Shown: one piece after another, positions 17,981 through 25,886 of the stretch
Layout of the letters: each line of letters starts with the position of its first letter
Numbering within the stretch: the stretch's first letter is position 1
Assembly: GCA_913057175.1 (NCBI GenBank)
Contig: CAJXNP010000001.1
Location: 186,001-250,000 of the forward strand
Direction of reading: 5' to 3'
DNA: 64,000 nt
Source of the DNA: an uncultured Cytophagales bacterium
GTDB lineage: Bacteria; Bacteroidota; Bacteroidia; Cytophagales; Cyclobacteriaceae
Translations under genes and position numbers: made by a program
Notes under the pieces: model-generated
Databases searched by the model: none
Told to the model about the DNA's origin: nothing
The model's input: the letters and a program-made list of their open reading frames with translations, nothing else

Positions 17981-18451
17981 CTATTTTTTCCCTTTTGATT
18001 CATATTCAGCGAGCATTTGGTTGAGTTTTTTTGTGTCTTCTTTGGTTGTTAATCCAACCTGTTCAGCAACGACTATCATGTCCGTTACATAATCATATTC
18101 GATCCTACCCCTGATTTTGCCTCTGGTTAGTATTTTTTCCAGCTTATTCTCACGTTGATAATCGAGACCTTCTTCATCTATTCTTTTCCAGAAATATTCA
18201 ACAATGTCACCGGTACCTTCCTGAAAATAAGTGAAAACAGCTTCAACGTCATATTTCAGAGATGCCAGATTCATAAAACTTTTTTCTGCGCTTAGTCTGC
18301 CTATTTTATCCTTTTCCAGGTTTGTTGTAACCATTTTGACAATCTCAGGAGTCCAGTCTTTTGGTGGATACTTTTTATAAGATTCAATAGAAATATCAAT
18401 TGCTTTCAATAGTTTTTCAACCTCCGTTTGATAGGATTTTTTATTTGCCAT
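17981..18451 (-). CDS. Hypothetical alpha-helical protein
   Basis: A 156-residue, lysine- and glutamate-rich soluble protein (MANKKSYQTEVEKLLKAIDI) with no signal or membrane segment. It is predicted mostly helical from composition and ends in KQMLAEYESKGKK-like charged residues. I recognise no family or catalytic motif. It belongs to an AT-rich stretch (17.9-21.8 kb) of minus-strand genes that differs from the neighbouring metabolic genes, which hints at acquisition. It is separated by about 90 bp from the upstream lipoprotein gene. Confidence 0.6.
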   Translation of the reverse strand: MANKKSYQTEVEKLLKAIDISIESYKKYPPKDWTPEIVKMVTTNLEKDKIGRLSAEKSFMNLASLKYDVEAVFTYFQEGTGDIVEYFWKRIDEEGLDYQRENKLEKILTRGKIRGRIEYDYVTDMIVVAEQVGLTTKEDTKKLNQMLAEYESKGKK

Positions 18452-18544
18452 ATTATTCTATATCAATTTCTAAAAAGTAGCTTGGTCCTATGTGATAGGT
18501 TCATGAGTGGCACATATTTTTAATATCATGTTATCCTTTTTTTA

Positions 18545-19519
18545 CTAATCAGACTGATGGACCCATCTATAACTTCCGTTTTTATAGGTGATTATCCCTC
18601 CCCCAGCTTCTTCCTTTCTTAGAATAATGGAAGGATTTTTTAATAGGTATTTTTCTGTTCCAATTATTTCCGAATCAATAATGATTACCTCATAAGTTTC
18701 TTTGTCATGAGTAATCCCCCAATTATCTACCCAACTAAAATCATCTCGTCCATCATCATAACTATTACCTCCACCAATAATTATTTTTTCACCGGATTTC
18801 CCATTAGTAATTGAGACACTACCTTTATTGTTTATTGTGACGAATTCAGCTGTATCCAGTTTATGATCTCCATTGAAATCATCAACAATCAATTGATTTA
18901 ATTCAAATTGTTGATAATCAAGAAATTCATATTTTAAATCTAATTCAGATTCATATTCAAAGACGTCCTTTTGTTGGTATTCAATGATAGTCTTAATTCC
19001 TGGAATCCACGTCTTTCCTGCCAGATTATACATTTGAGAGCCAATCATTACCAATGATTTGCCAGTATAGATATAGTAATCATCTCTGGATTTAATTTTT
19101 TTCATTTCAGGGTTGTCAACACGCGGCGTATCATATCGCTCAATATGCAAGGTGTCTGATTCGATGCGATATATAATCTCATATTCATCCGGAATCTCAC
19201 AGTCATAATATTTTCCTTTGCCAGTATATGTAAACTTGATTTGGCTAAAACAATTTTCATAAGGATTATATATCCATACGGATTGAACTAAAACATCGGT
19301 ATTAAGGGGCTGAATGCTAATGGTGTCTTTAATCGCTGCAAATAATTCCTCCCCTTCTAAATTTATGTTTAATGTACTTTCATGAATAACTTCTCTTTTG
19401 ATTTCAGTTACAGTCGAGTCATTATATGAACTACCCTGATTCTGAGTAGTATTTTTGTCCTGAATACAAGAATTAAATAAGAGGCTAAAAAATATAATCT
19501 TTAATATGTTGTTCATTTT
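18545..19519 (-). CDS. Lipoprotein with a calcium-binding-like loop, hypothetical
   Basis: A 325-residue putative lipoprotein (MNNILKIIFFSLLFNSC, Cys17). The middle is rich in aromatic and acidic residues. A segment DDFNGDHKLDTAEF near residue 215 resembles the Asp-rich loops of FG-GAP/VCBS or EF-hand-like proteins and may bind calcium; this is inferred from spacing only. The start at 19519 is preferred over an upstream in-frame ATG because the lipobox then sits at the expected distance and the gene begins just 5 bp after the upstream stop, as in an operon. No function can be assigned. Confidence 0.6.
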   Translation of the reverse strand, partial: KMNNILKIIFFSLLFNSCIQDKNTTQNQGSSYNDSTVTEIKREVIHESTLNINLEGEELFAAIKDTISIQPLNTDVLVQSVWIYNPYENCFSQIKFTYTGKGKYYDCEIPDEYEIIYRIESDTLHIERYDTPRVDNPEMKKIKSRDDYYIYTGKSLVMIGSQMYNLAGKTWIPGIKTIIEYQQKDVFEYESELDLKYEFLDYQQFELNQLIVDDFNGDHKLDTAEFVTINNKGSVSITNGKSGEKIIIGGGNSYDDGRDDFSWVDNWGITHDKETYEVIIIDSEIIGTEKYLLKNPSIILRKEEAGGGIITYKNGSYRWVHQSD

Positions 19520-19524
19520 TTTAT

Positions 19525-19998
19525 TCAATGCAGGCAACCCATGTAAAGACTGGCCTGAACGATGTATGCACTGGGAATGTATTTTTTAATTTTTGTCAAT
19601 GTCTTGTCAGCTTTCTCTTTCTCATCTGTAATGGTCGTAACCAATGCAATTGTCTCTCCTGTCGGTTTTGCACCATCCATGTAAACGGCAAGATATTCCA
19701 AACTCAATTGATCCGATGGGTAGCGTCTTGGAGCATAGTCGCCGGCGTAGATCTCATCTTCATTATCTTCCGGAAGACAGATCAGGTTTTTCGATTTATC
19801 AAAACCCCTGCCCATGGTGTCAATTTCGAGTTGAAGTATATCAGCCAGGTCAAACATTTTGTCTCTGAGTTCATAATAGTCCTGCGACGTGTCAGCAATG
19901 ACAATGTAAGCATCCATGTACTGGTCGTCCGGCATTTCTTGTGCAAACAAGGTTGTGGATGATATGAGAAATGTAAGTATGATTATTAGTTGTTTCAT
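19525..19998 (-). CDS. Small secreted protein, hypothetical
   Basis: A 157-residue protein with signal peptide (MKQLIIILTFLISSTTLFAQ). The mature part has the words YIVIADTSQDYYELRDKMFDL and KKIKYIPSAYIVQASLYMGCLH-like C-terminus, a pattern reminiscent of SPOR-like or periplasmic sensor proteins, but no confident family match. The in-frame upstream extension to 20064 adds residues before the signal and is unlikely to be used. It is directly followed by the lipoprotein gene (5-bp gap), suggesting co-expression. Confidence 0.6.
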   Translation of the reverse strand: MKQLIIILTFLISSTTLFAQEMPDDQYMDAYIVIADTSQDYYELRDKMFDLADILQLEIDTMGRGFDKSKNLICLPEDNEDEIYAGDYAPRRYPSDQLSLEYLAVYMDGAKPTGETIALVTTITDEKEKADKTLTKIKKYIPSAYIVQASLYMGCLH

Positions 19999-20089
19999 TT
20001 TTCTTTTGGTAGCTATGAGCTCGTATTTGTTATCGTAGTTATCCCTATAGATGGCTATGCACAACGCGCCTTGTTGTCATTTCTACTTT

Positions 20090-21691
20090 TCAATTAAAAA
20101 TTTCATTCTCTAATTCTTGATAAACTTTTGTGTCTTCTGTGACCAATGGAGTCATTGTATCTCGTATAAAAGCACATTTGTTATTGCCGCACTGAGTTAG
20201 TCCAAGTATTCTTTTTATTTCTAAAAAAATGTTTCCGCTAGAAGATTTTACATCATCGGTTGGATTACCGCGTCCTATACTATCTTGAATTGCCCGATTT
20301 TTTGCATCTAAGCAAGTTTGAGTTAATTCGGGTTTTCCAACAGAATTACATAGTTTCGTAATTAATTCATCATCAAAAAGGTAACTCTCAATATGCCTAC
20401 GCTTCGAAGTTTTAATACCTTTGTCGGCATTTTCTTGAACTTCTTGTACACTTTTATCATCTCTATCAACGAATTTAATAATAGTGGAAGATTTTAGAAT
20501 GTTTGCAACAATTTTCACAGATTGATTTTCTATGTTTTCTAATTCAGAACTAGAACCAATAGAAATAAACTTTGTGTCGTGGTATTTTTGCTCAAAAATT
20601 TTACCATAAACCTGAGCGTCAAAGTCTTTATATTTTCTTCCTTGAGTAGTTCCTTCACAGAAAACAATTCTACTTGGTGCAATAAGTTGTGAAAAATCTG
20701 CAAAAGCCAAGTCAAAAAATCTATCCCATATTGCTCTGTCTATTTTTGCAGGTTTCATTGTTTCTGTCAAATCAAAATCTCTATTGTCAAAGTCTAAGAA
20801 AACAACTGTATTGGGATTTGTCTTTTCAATTTCTTCTGCTTCTTTAAGCATTCCAATAGAATGAGTGGAAATCCACAATTGTGAATTATCAGGTGTAAGG
20901 CGATAAAGTTCTTTTAATACTTTTGATTGAAGTCTTGTATGCATATGTGCTTCTGGTTCGTCTATACAAACTATTGCTTCAGGGTAATAAATAGCCTTAA
21001 TTATGATATCTAGAATTAAATCGAAAACTGATTTTTCACCTGCGGATAAGTTTTTATAATGGAAATCTATTGAGATACCTTTTTCAAAGAAGAAGCTTCC
21101 ATTTGATAACGGGTCACCAATTGAGGTCATATTCAAATCTTCGAAAATATTTGATAATGACGTCTTGATTTTCCCAATCAATTCTTCCCTTAACTGTTCT
21201 ACAGTTTTACTATCATTACCTTGGTTATAAACGCCGGCTAAAGTTTGTGCTATAAGTCTTTGGTAATTTTCAGAAACCGTAACGTCATTTTGCATTAGAT
21301 TTTCCAACCTAACTGATTTAGATGGGTCATTCTGTTTATTTAGATTGGTTACCGTAAAATCAGGTTCGTTACGGTAAGCTGTTCTGAAATAAAATTTCCC
21401 CTGAATTGAATCTTTATTTATGTAGGGATTACCATAAAAAGTAATATTCACTTTGTTTTGATACCACCTATCGTCTGAAGTCTGACCATCTTTTTTCTCT
21501 AAATAGTCTTTTTGTCCACGAGTATTAAAACCTTTGAATCTATAGAAGTGATAAAAAGCTTCAAATAATGATGTTTTTCCACTTCCATTTGGTCCGACTA
21601 GAACTACGAGTTTAGCAGTTTCAGGGATATCAGTTACGGTTAAATCTGTGAATCTTTTAAATCGATTTATTTTTATTTTTTGAATTTTCAT
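20090..21691 (-). CDS. SMC/OLD-like ATPase with TOPRIM/DUF4435-like C-terminus, defence candidate
   Basis: A 533-residue protein. The ATPase part (1 to about 335) has Walker A (VGPNGSGKTS, 32-41), ABC signature (NLSAGEKS, about 214-221), Walker B (IVCIDEPEAH, about 240-249) and the switch His (ISTHSIG). The C-terminal part contains RIVFCEGTTQG (Glu346) and IKFVDRDDK (Asp409 to Asp412), spaced like the acidic residues of TOPRIM nucleases, followed by RRHIESYLFDDE. This architecture is shared by OLD-family nucleases, GajA and the DUF4435 half of PARIS, all anti-phage proteins. No GajB-like helicase, HNH partner or second PARIS gene adjoins, so if it is a defence gene it is a single-protein type. 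Its AT-rich sequence fits horizontal gain. Confidence 0.72.
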   Translation of the reverse strand: MKIQKIKINRFKRFTDLTVTDIPETAKLVVLVGPNGSGKTSLFEAFYHFYRFKGFNTRGQKDYLEKKDGQTSDDRWYQNKVNITFYGNPYINKDSIQGKFYFRTAYRNEPDFTVTNLNKQNDPSKSVRLENLMQNDVTVSENYQRLIAQTLAGVYNQGNDSKTVEQLREELIGKIKTSLSNIFEDLNMTSIGDPLSNGSFFFEKGISIDFHYKNLSAGEKSVFDLILDIIIKAIYYPEAIVCIDEPEAHMHTRLQSKVLKELYRLTPDNSQLWISTHSIGMLKEAEEIEKTNPNTVVFLDFDNRDFDLTETMKPAKIDRAIWDRFFDLAFADFSQLIAPSRIVFCEGTTQGRKYKDFDAQVYGKIFEQKYHDTKFISIGSSSELENIENQSVKIVANILKSSTIIKFVDRDDKSVQEVQENADKGIKTSKRRHIESYLFDDELITKLCNSVGKPELTQTCLDAKNRAIQDSIGRGNPTDDVKSSSGNIFLEIKRILGLTQCGNNKCAFIRDTMTPLVTEDTKVYQELENEIFN

Positions 21692-22012
21692 TTTTCAGTA
21701 TGAATTGTAACATACTTGAATATGTACTGATTACAATTATTTAATAATAACCTAAGTTTTTTTTCAGTTACTAAACATTTACAATTGAATCAAAAAATCC
21801 AATTCCCATTTTACTCCCATTTAAAAGAATGAATATACAAAACTGTGGTTAAAAACGAGATAGAAATTCGCATTTTCAGTATAACAAATGCCAGGGAGGT
21901 TTGGGTTCCCGTCAAGATAAGCTAAGTTGTGGAACCTCTGCTAGTAGCTAGAGATTATCACGTCGCAGGAGCATTGGAATCCACCTGGTCGTTTACTGTA
22001 CGCTCCCTGCCT

Positions 22013-22087
22013 CGACCGGCAGGCGGGCTCATAATAACGTAGTTAATTAAAATCAGTCGTCTGACCACTTAAAGTGGTCGGACGACT
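22013..22087. repeat. Two palindromes upstream of the hairpin array
   Basis: CCTGCCTCGACCGGCAGG (22013-22030 region) forms a short hairpin related to 8213-8229. AGTCGTCTGACCACTT (22055-22070) pairs with 22072-22087 over 16 bp with one G-T pair. The second palindrome has the same 33-nt frame as that at 26062-26094: AGTC and ACCACT ends conserved, inner stem changed on both arms. Confidence 0.65.
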
Positions 22088-22107
22088 AAAATGTAGCGCC
22101 TATGTGG

Positions 22108-22201
22108 ATCCCTCATCAGGGATACCCACGCTCGTCAAAACACTTTGAGGAAAATGTCCGGATACTTCGCAGGAAGTATCGCGACACTTTGAGGAAAGTG
22201 T
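22108..22201. repeat. Array of tetraloop hairpins, 22-nt period
   Basis: Four successive hairpins: ATCCCT-CATC-AGGGAT (22108-22123), ACACTTT-GAGG-AAAATGT (22140-22157), GATACTTC-GCAG-GAAGTATC (22161-22180) and ACACTTT-GAGG-AAAGTGT (22184-22201). The last three are centred exactly 22 nt apart. Stem bases differ between units but pairing is kept in the third and fourth, implying selection or origin as structured units. No gene overlaps. Confidence 0.65.
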
Positions 22202-22280
22202 TTGGAGGCCTTGCGGTAAATAAATAGAGTTTTCAAAAGTTAGACACCTATGACTGGTTCAAGCCTGACTGATTGGATGA

Positions 22281-22366
22281 GGCAGACCCCCTTAAACAAA
22301 AAACTACTTGTCAACCCGACCGATAGGGAGAGGTCTGCTACATGATCTTAGGGGTAGTTTTCATCA
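22281..22366 (+). repeat. Direct repeat, left copy, flanking the toxin-antitoxin pair
   Basis: Runs from GGCAGACCCCCTTAAAC to GGGGTAGTTTTCATCA and matches 23182-23268 almost throughout; the block CCGATAGGGAGAGGTCTGCT and what follows are identical. The first 17 bp are the right end of the REP family. The two copies are 901 bp apart and enclose the antitoxin and toxin genes. Confidence 0.85.
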
Positions 22367-22461
22367 GAGACACCCGATTAAACAAAAGAATTAATAAATA
22401 ACATCCTTAGAATTGATCCATGAAAGCTATGAAATCGTTAACTTTGACAAAAAGCGAAAAC

Positions 22462-22722
22462 ATGAACACGCAAGTAGCTAAGAAGACACTGCATGAATTG
22501 ATCGATCAAATTGAAGACAATGAATTATTGTCATTGTATGTGAAATTGTTAGAGCGAGAGATCAGGAAAGTGTCTTCCCATGATTTTTTTAATACATCTG
22601 AAAGCGATTTAATAGTCCGGGCTAAAGCATCCTTAAAATCAATCGAAAAAGGAAAGACCAGGGACATTAAAGACTTTAAAAAAGACGTAGAAGCGTGGAA
22701 GAAGAATCGGTCTATAAAGTAG
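22462..22722 (+). CDS. Antitoxin of a RelE/ParE-type toxin-antitoxin pair
   Basis: An 86-residue acidic/basic helical protein (MNTQVAKKTLHELIDQIEDN, then LSLYVKLLEREI) typical of small antitoxins found upstream of ParE/RelE-like toxins in Bacteroidota. Such proteins bind and neutralise the toxin and usually repress their own operon. The 3' end overlaps the toxin frame by 28 bp, the usual arrangement. An in-frame ATG at 22420 would add 14 residues; either start is possible. The antitoxin appears intact although its partner is frameshifted. Confidence 0.75.
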   Translation: MNTQVAKKTLHELIDQIEDNELLSLYVKLLEREIRKVSSHDFFNTSESDLIVRAKASLKSIEKGKTRDIKDFKKDVEAWKKNRSIK

Positions 22723-23041
22723 ATATTACTCCGGAAGCGGAGATCTATTACCTTCAATTTTTAGAATACCTTTATAAAACCCACTCCAGGGAAAGTGCCG
22801 AAAGAAAAGCTGATGAGCTTTTAGATATGGCCATGAATTTAGATAAGAACCCTTATCGTGGCCGGATAGAAGATATCCTGGCTTTTTTAAATAAAGAGCT
22901 CGGTTTATCTTATACAACTTTACTTCCCGTAAAACTATCAAGATCATATATTTTATTGATGAGCCGATGAAAAAGGTTTACGTGACAGATTTTTTTGGAA
23001 CTGAAATGGACGATCGTAAAATAGCAAAGAGGATTAAATAA
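22695..23041 (+). pseudogene. Frameshifted RelE/ParE-type toxin
   Basis: The first frame (22695-22970) encodes a ParE/RelE-like N-terminus (YKVDITPEAEIYYLQFLEYL, then ADELLDMAMNLDKNPYRGR) and stops after LSRSYILLMSR. From 22934 in another frame the sequence reads TIKIIYFIDEPMKKVYVTDF then FGTEMDDRKIAKRIK and stops at 23041, which is the expected C-terminus of such a toxin. Adding one A to the run at 22931-22934 would give a continuous protein of about 115 residues (PVK-TIKIIYF). So a single-base deletion, or a sequencing error in the run, separates the halves. Confidence 0.75.
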
Positions 23042-23103
23042 CAATCATTGCAAAAAATCCCGAATCGCTTTGAGGGACATATTAACCTACCGCGCGGGTT
23101 AAC

Positions 23104-23199
23104 GTCTTAGTGGGGTCTTCGCAAGAGCCCCCGAGTATTCTTCAATATGTTATAAATTGTGATCTATCTCAGGGTCGACAGGGCAGACCCCGCTTAAAC
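23104..23199. repeat. RAYT-type REP pair (inverted hairpins)
   Basis: Left hairpin 23104-23140 begins GTCTTAGTGGGGTCTTCGC; right hairpin 23166-23199 contains AGGGTCGACAGGGCAGACCC with CGCTTAAAC. The heads face outward, as in the RAYT unit at 29236-29881. The interior (CAATATGTTATAAATTGTGA) resembles the 3' end of the RAYT gene. Confidence 0.75.
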
Positions 23200-23268
23200 A
23201 ACAAACTATCTGTCACCTCGACCGATAGGGAGAGGTCTGCTACATGATCTTAGGGGTAGTTTTCATCA
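23182..23268 (+). repeat. Direct repeat, right copy, flanking the toxin-antitoxin pair
   Basis: Second copy of 22281-22366, starting inside the right REP hairpin and ending GGGGTAGTTTTCATCA. High identity suggests a recent duplication or a recombination-generated repeat. Confidence 0.85.
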
Positions 23269-23295
23269 AATCCTCCCGTTCATCAAAACCCTTAT

Positions 23296-23332
23296 GTCTC
23301 AGTAGTGTCTTTGCAAGAGACCCCACACATTC
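23296..23332 (+). repeat. Single REP hairpin, left type
   Basis: GTCTCAGTAGTGTCTTTGCA followed by AGAGACCCCACACATTC, a diverged left-type hairpin. It is 24 bp beyond the stop of the minus-strand GH5 gene and could help end its transcript. Confidence 0.65.
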
Positions 23333-23355
23333 TTCAACATGATATCGTTTTTCTC

Positions 23356-25041
23356 CTATGGATTTTTAGCACGGATTTCATCTCGTACCATATGTCCGGA
23401 ACGGGTAATTTGGTCCATTGTCCATCCTCCACTGCTAGGTGCTCCGGGGTATAAGATCGAGGAGATTTCCTCCTTATCACCTACCGACCATTTGCAATGG
23501 CTGATATGGTTCTCATCCAGGAATGCCCACCAGAGCCTGGATTCTTTTTCATTAATCGTATTTAGCGATGGTGCATTGCTCAATCCATATTCTGTAACAA
23601 AAAGTGCTGCTCCATTATCCAATGCATCCCGGGCTTCTTTACGCAATGAAGCCTGGTGACCAGGAGTCGCGGCATAATAGTGCAGTGTATAGGCAACGTT
23701 TACGTCTGATATCGGATCAAGAGATGCTTGTTTTACTTTCTGAGACCAATTTCTTGTGCCGCAAACGATCAAATTATCCTTATCATGCTGCCTGATAACC
23801 CTGATGATTTCCTCATGATAAGGTTTTATAACCCAATTCCAACTGACATTAACTGGCTCATTCCAAGGCTCATAGATAACATTGGGTAGATGGCCGTACC
23901 GCTGGGCCATTTCTGTAAAGAAAACTTTTGCTTCTTCTTCGTAATCATCTGCATGATGTGCATGAAAATCAATGATGACGTAAATACCCAGGTCGATGGC
24001 TGCTTCAACGACTGTTATTACTTTCGATTTTTCAAGCTGAGGATTTGAAGCATAACCGCCATGATCAACAGCCATGGCTACTCGTATGACATTGATTTTC
24101 CAGTCATCGCGTAGCCATTTAACGGCATCATAATTATAGTATTTTCCAATCCATTGACTCCAAAAGAGTGACAATCCTCTTAATTGAACCGGTTCGCCAT
24201 TAGAACCTATTATGCGATTCCCATCTACCTGCAAATGGCCGAACATTTCTATGGCGGTCTTTTTATTCGTCCCAACTGTATCAATCACCTTAGGCACATA
24301 TGGTTCCTTATGAATGGAGGATAAATCAGCCCTCTTTGATTTCTTTTCAAATATCCACCAGGAAGTTTCCTGTGACATTTGGATGCCAACAATCAGAACT
24401 GATGCAAGTGCCATTGCACCCACAAGTCCCACGAATACTTTCAATAAACTCTTTGGTTGTTCATTAAGTGCTTCCTCAGGATTTTCCTTTAATTCCTCAG
24501 AAAAATTCTTCGCGTATAACAGAAAAACCAGGTTGGCTACAATTCCAATCCATTGATGTGCATCCTGAAGATTGAATTCAGCCGATAATCTCAATAACAA
24601 AGTCAGGAGCAATGAACTAGTTGAAACAAGGTGGAATATTCCCGCAATTTTCAGCCAGGATCTTTTTCCGGCTTTTGAAAAGATGAGACCAAATCCATAA
24701 GGGATCCCGGAAAGTAAATAAAGTATCGAGGCAGGCAAAATGTATTCAGAAGAATTGCCGGTATTCAGGAAATTGAACACAAAAAAGAAATTAGCCGTCC
24801 CTGCCAGTAGAACAAATAGGGCACTATATAATGCAAATTGAAACTTTTTAATATGAAAGTACCTGAGTAGTACGATTGACGCCAGGGTATTGAGGATGAA
24901 GGAGACGACGTAGTATTGACGAAAGGCATTCATTCCATAGAGCGAGACATCCATTTGGTAGTATATGATGGCATAGAAGGAAACGAACACCAGTAAAAGG
25001 ATGAAAAGGTAAATTCCAAAATAATATAAGCTTCGGGTCAT
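23356..25041 (-). CDS. Seven-TM membrane protein fused to a GH5 endoglucanase-type domain
   Basis: A 561-residue protein. Residues 1 to about 225 contain seven hydrophobic spans (for example YLFILLLVFVSFYAIIYY and LLKVFVGLVGAMALASVLIV). Residues about 265-561 are a GH5 cellulase-type barrel with acid/base Glu395 (YEPWNEPV) and nucleophile Glu484 (FVTEYGLS), plus VIIDFHAHH and WNWVIKPYHEEI. With the N-terminus inside, an odd number of spans puts the catalytic domain in the periplasm. GH5 enzymes are normally secreted or lipid-anchored; a polytopic anchor is unusual. The start at 25041 (MTRSLYYFG) is chosen because the 14 residues before it are encoded by a REP repeat. Substrate is probably a beta-1,4-glucan or a related oligosaccharide. 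Confidence 0.85.
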   Translation of the reverse strand: MTRSLYYFGIYLFILLLVFVSFYAIIYYQMDVSLYGMNAFRQYYVVSFILNTLASIVLLRYFHIKKFQFALYSALFVLLAGTANFFFVFNFLNTGNSSEYILPASILYLLSGIPYGFGLIFSKAGKRSWLKIAGIFHLVSTSSLLLTLLLRLSAEFNLQDAHQWIGIVANLVFLLYAKNFSEELKENPEEALNEQPKSLLKVFVGLVGAMALASVLIVGIQMSQETSWWIFEKKSKRADLSSIHKEPYVPKVIDTVGTNKKTAIEMFGHLQVDGNRIIGSNGEPVQLRGLSLFWSQWIGKYYNYDAVKWLRDDWKINVIRVAMAVDHGGYASNPQLEKSKVITVVEAAIDLGIYVIIDFHAHHADDYEEEAKVFFTEMAQRYGHLPNVIYEPWNEPVNVSWNWVIKPYHEEIIRVIRQHDKDNLIVCGTRNWSQKVKQASLDPISDVNVAYTLHYYAATPGHQASLRKEARDALDNGAALFVTEYGLSNAPSLNTINEKESRLWWAFLDENHISHCKWSVGDKEEISSILYPGAPSSGGWTMDQITRSGHMVRDEIRAKNP

Positions 25042-25052
25042 GATGGGTTTGA

Positions 25053-25150
25053 GTCTAATTGGAGCCTTTGTTTGAGACCCCATGTATTCTTTAATTTGAT
25101 ACTCGTTTATGTTCTATCGCGGGGGTCGCTTTGGCAGACCCCGCTTAAAT
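25053..25150. repeat. RAYT-type REP pair
   Basis: Left hairpin 25053-25089 is degenerate (GTCTAATTGGAGCC, then GAGACCCCATGTATTC). Right hairpin 25116-25150 is well kept (ATCGCGGGGGTCGC, GGCAGACCCCGCTTAAAT). It separates the GH5 gene from the Uma2 gene and ends 9 bp from the latter's stop. Confidence 0.75.
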
Positions 25151-25158
25151 AAAAACGC

Positions 25159-25713
25159 TTAATCTTTGTTCCATATGGAATTCATCAGTTCATGATGCTC
25201 TCTTCTTGTCATGCCATGTTCAATGCTCGCCTTTATCGTCCAAAAATCCCTCTTTTTTAATGCAGGGATAGGGATCCATAACCCTGGCAAACTTGAACTT
25301 TTGATGATCCCTTCTTTGTCTGGTTTTATTTTCTTGAATTTGTTGCCATCCAAACGGTTCCATTCAATCCTGGTAAGTTGCTGATTTATGACCAGGTATT
25401 CTTCAACCCCTGCGGATGAATACAAATGTTTCCTTTCCTTGATCAATGTTGCATCGTCAATTACATCCAGAACAAAATTTGGTGGTCCAATGAAATAATT
25501 GTTTTCAAAGTCAGGCGTACACTGTTTTCTTATGCCTGAGTTTATGGTTATGATCATATCAGGATATACCAACTCATCATTGAGCTTCACGCCTATGTTA
25601 ATGCATGCAAACAAACCCACTGTATTCAGGCGGTACAGATTGAGACACATTCCCAAATCTGTTAGAATTGCTGATTTACCTATAGACCATTTTTCATTGA
25701 CTATCATACGCAA
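25159..25713 (-). CDS. Uma2 family restriction-endonuclease-like protein
   Basis: A 184-residue protein of the Uma2/DUF820 family, a PD-(D/E)XK-like fold. Seen motifs are YPDMIITI, GPPNFVLDVIDDAT and AGVEEYLVIN, the usual order with the candidate catalytic Asp in PDM and Asp/Glu in VLDVID and the AGVEEY segment. The typical length is 180-200 residues. The family's function is unproven; many copies occur near mobile elements. This gene is bordered by a REP pair, consistent with an accessory region. The N-terminal part is slightly shorter than usual, and the start is uncertain. Confidence 0.75.
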   Translation of the reverse strand: MRMIVNEKWSIGKSAILTDLGMCLNLYRLNTVGLFACINIGVKLNDELVYPDMIITINSGIRKQCTPDFENNYFIGPPNFVLDVIDDATLIKERKHLYSSAGVEEYLVINQQLTRIEWNRLDGNKFKKIKPDKEGIIKSSSLPGLWIPIPALKKRDFWTIKASIEHGMTRREHHELMNSIWNKD

Positions 25714-25848
25714 TATCGTTTTTAATTTAAGTCATTGTGATGTCTTCAAATGATACTTCGTCCAACCTAAATATTTGGGTGAAGGCGATAGAATGTTTGA
25801 GTGTAAATGCCTCAGAGTTTCCTGCGGATAACTCTGAGGGAGTTTAAA

Positions 25849-25886
25849 AAAACCCACCCCTAACCCCTCCAAGGAGGGGAATTTCC
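25849..25886. repeat. Dispersed GC-rich palindrome
   Basis: ACCCCTAACCCCTCCAAGGA followed by GGGG forms a perfect CCCCTCC/GGAGGGG hairpin. Same family as 93-152 and 360-401. The rest of 25714-26061 is without recognised gene. Confidence 0.6.

Noticed and set aside
20090-21691. Two-gene Gabija or PARIS system
   Set aside because: There is only one gene; no helicase, HNH nuclease or separate TOPRIM partner is adjacent on either side.
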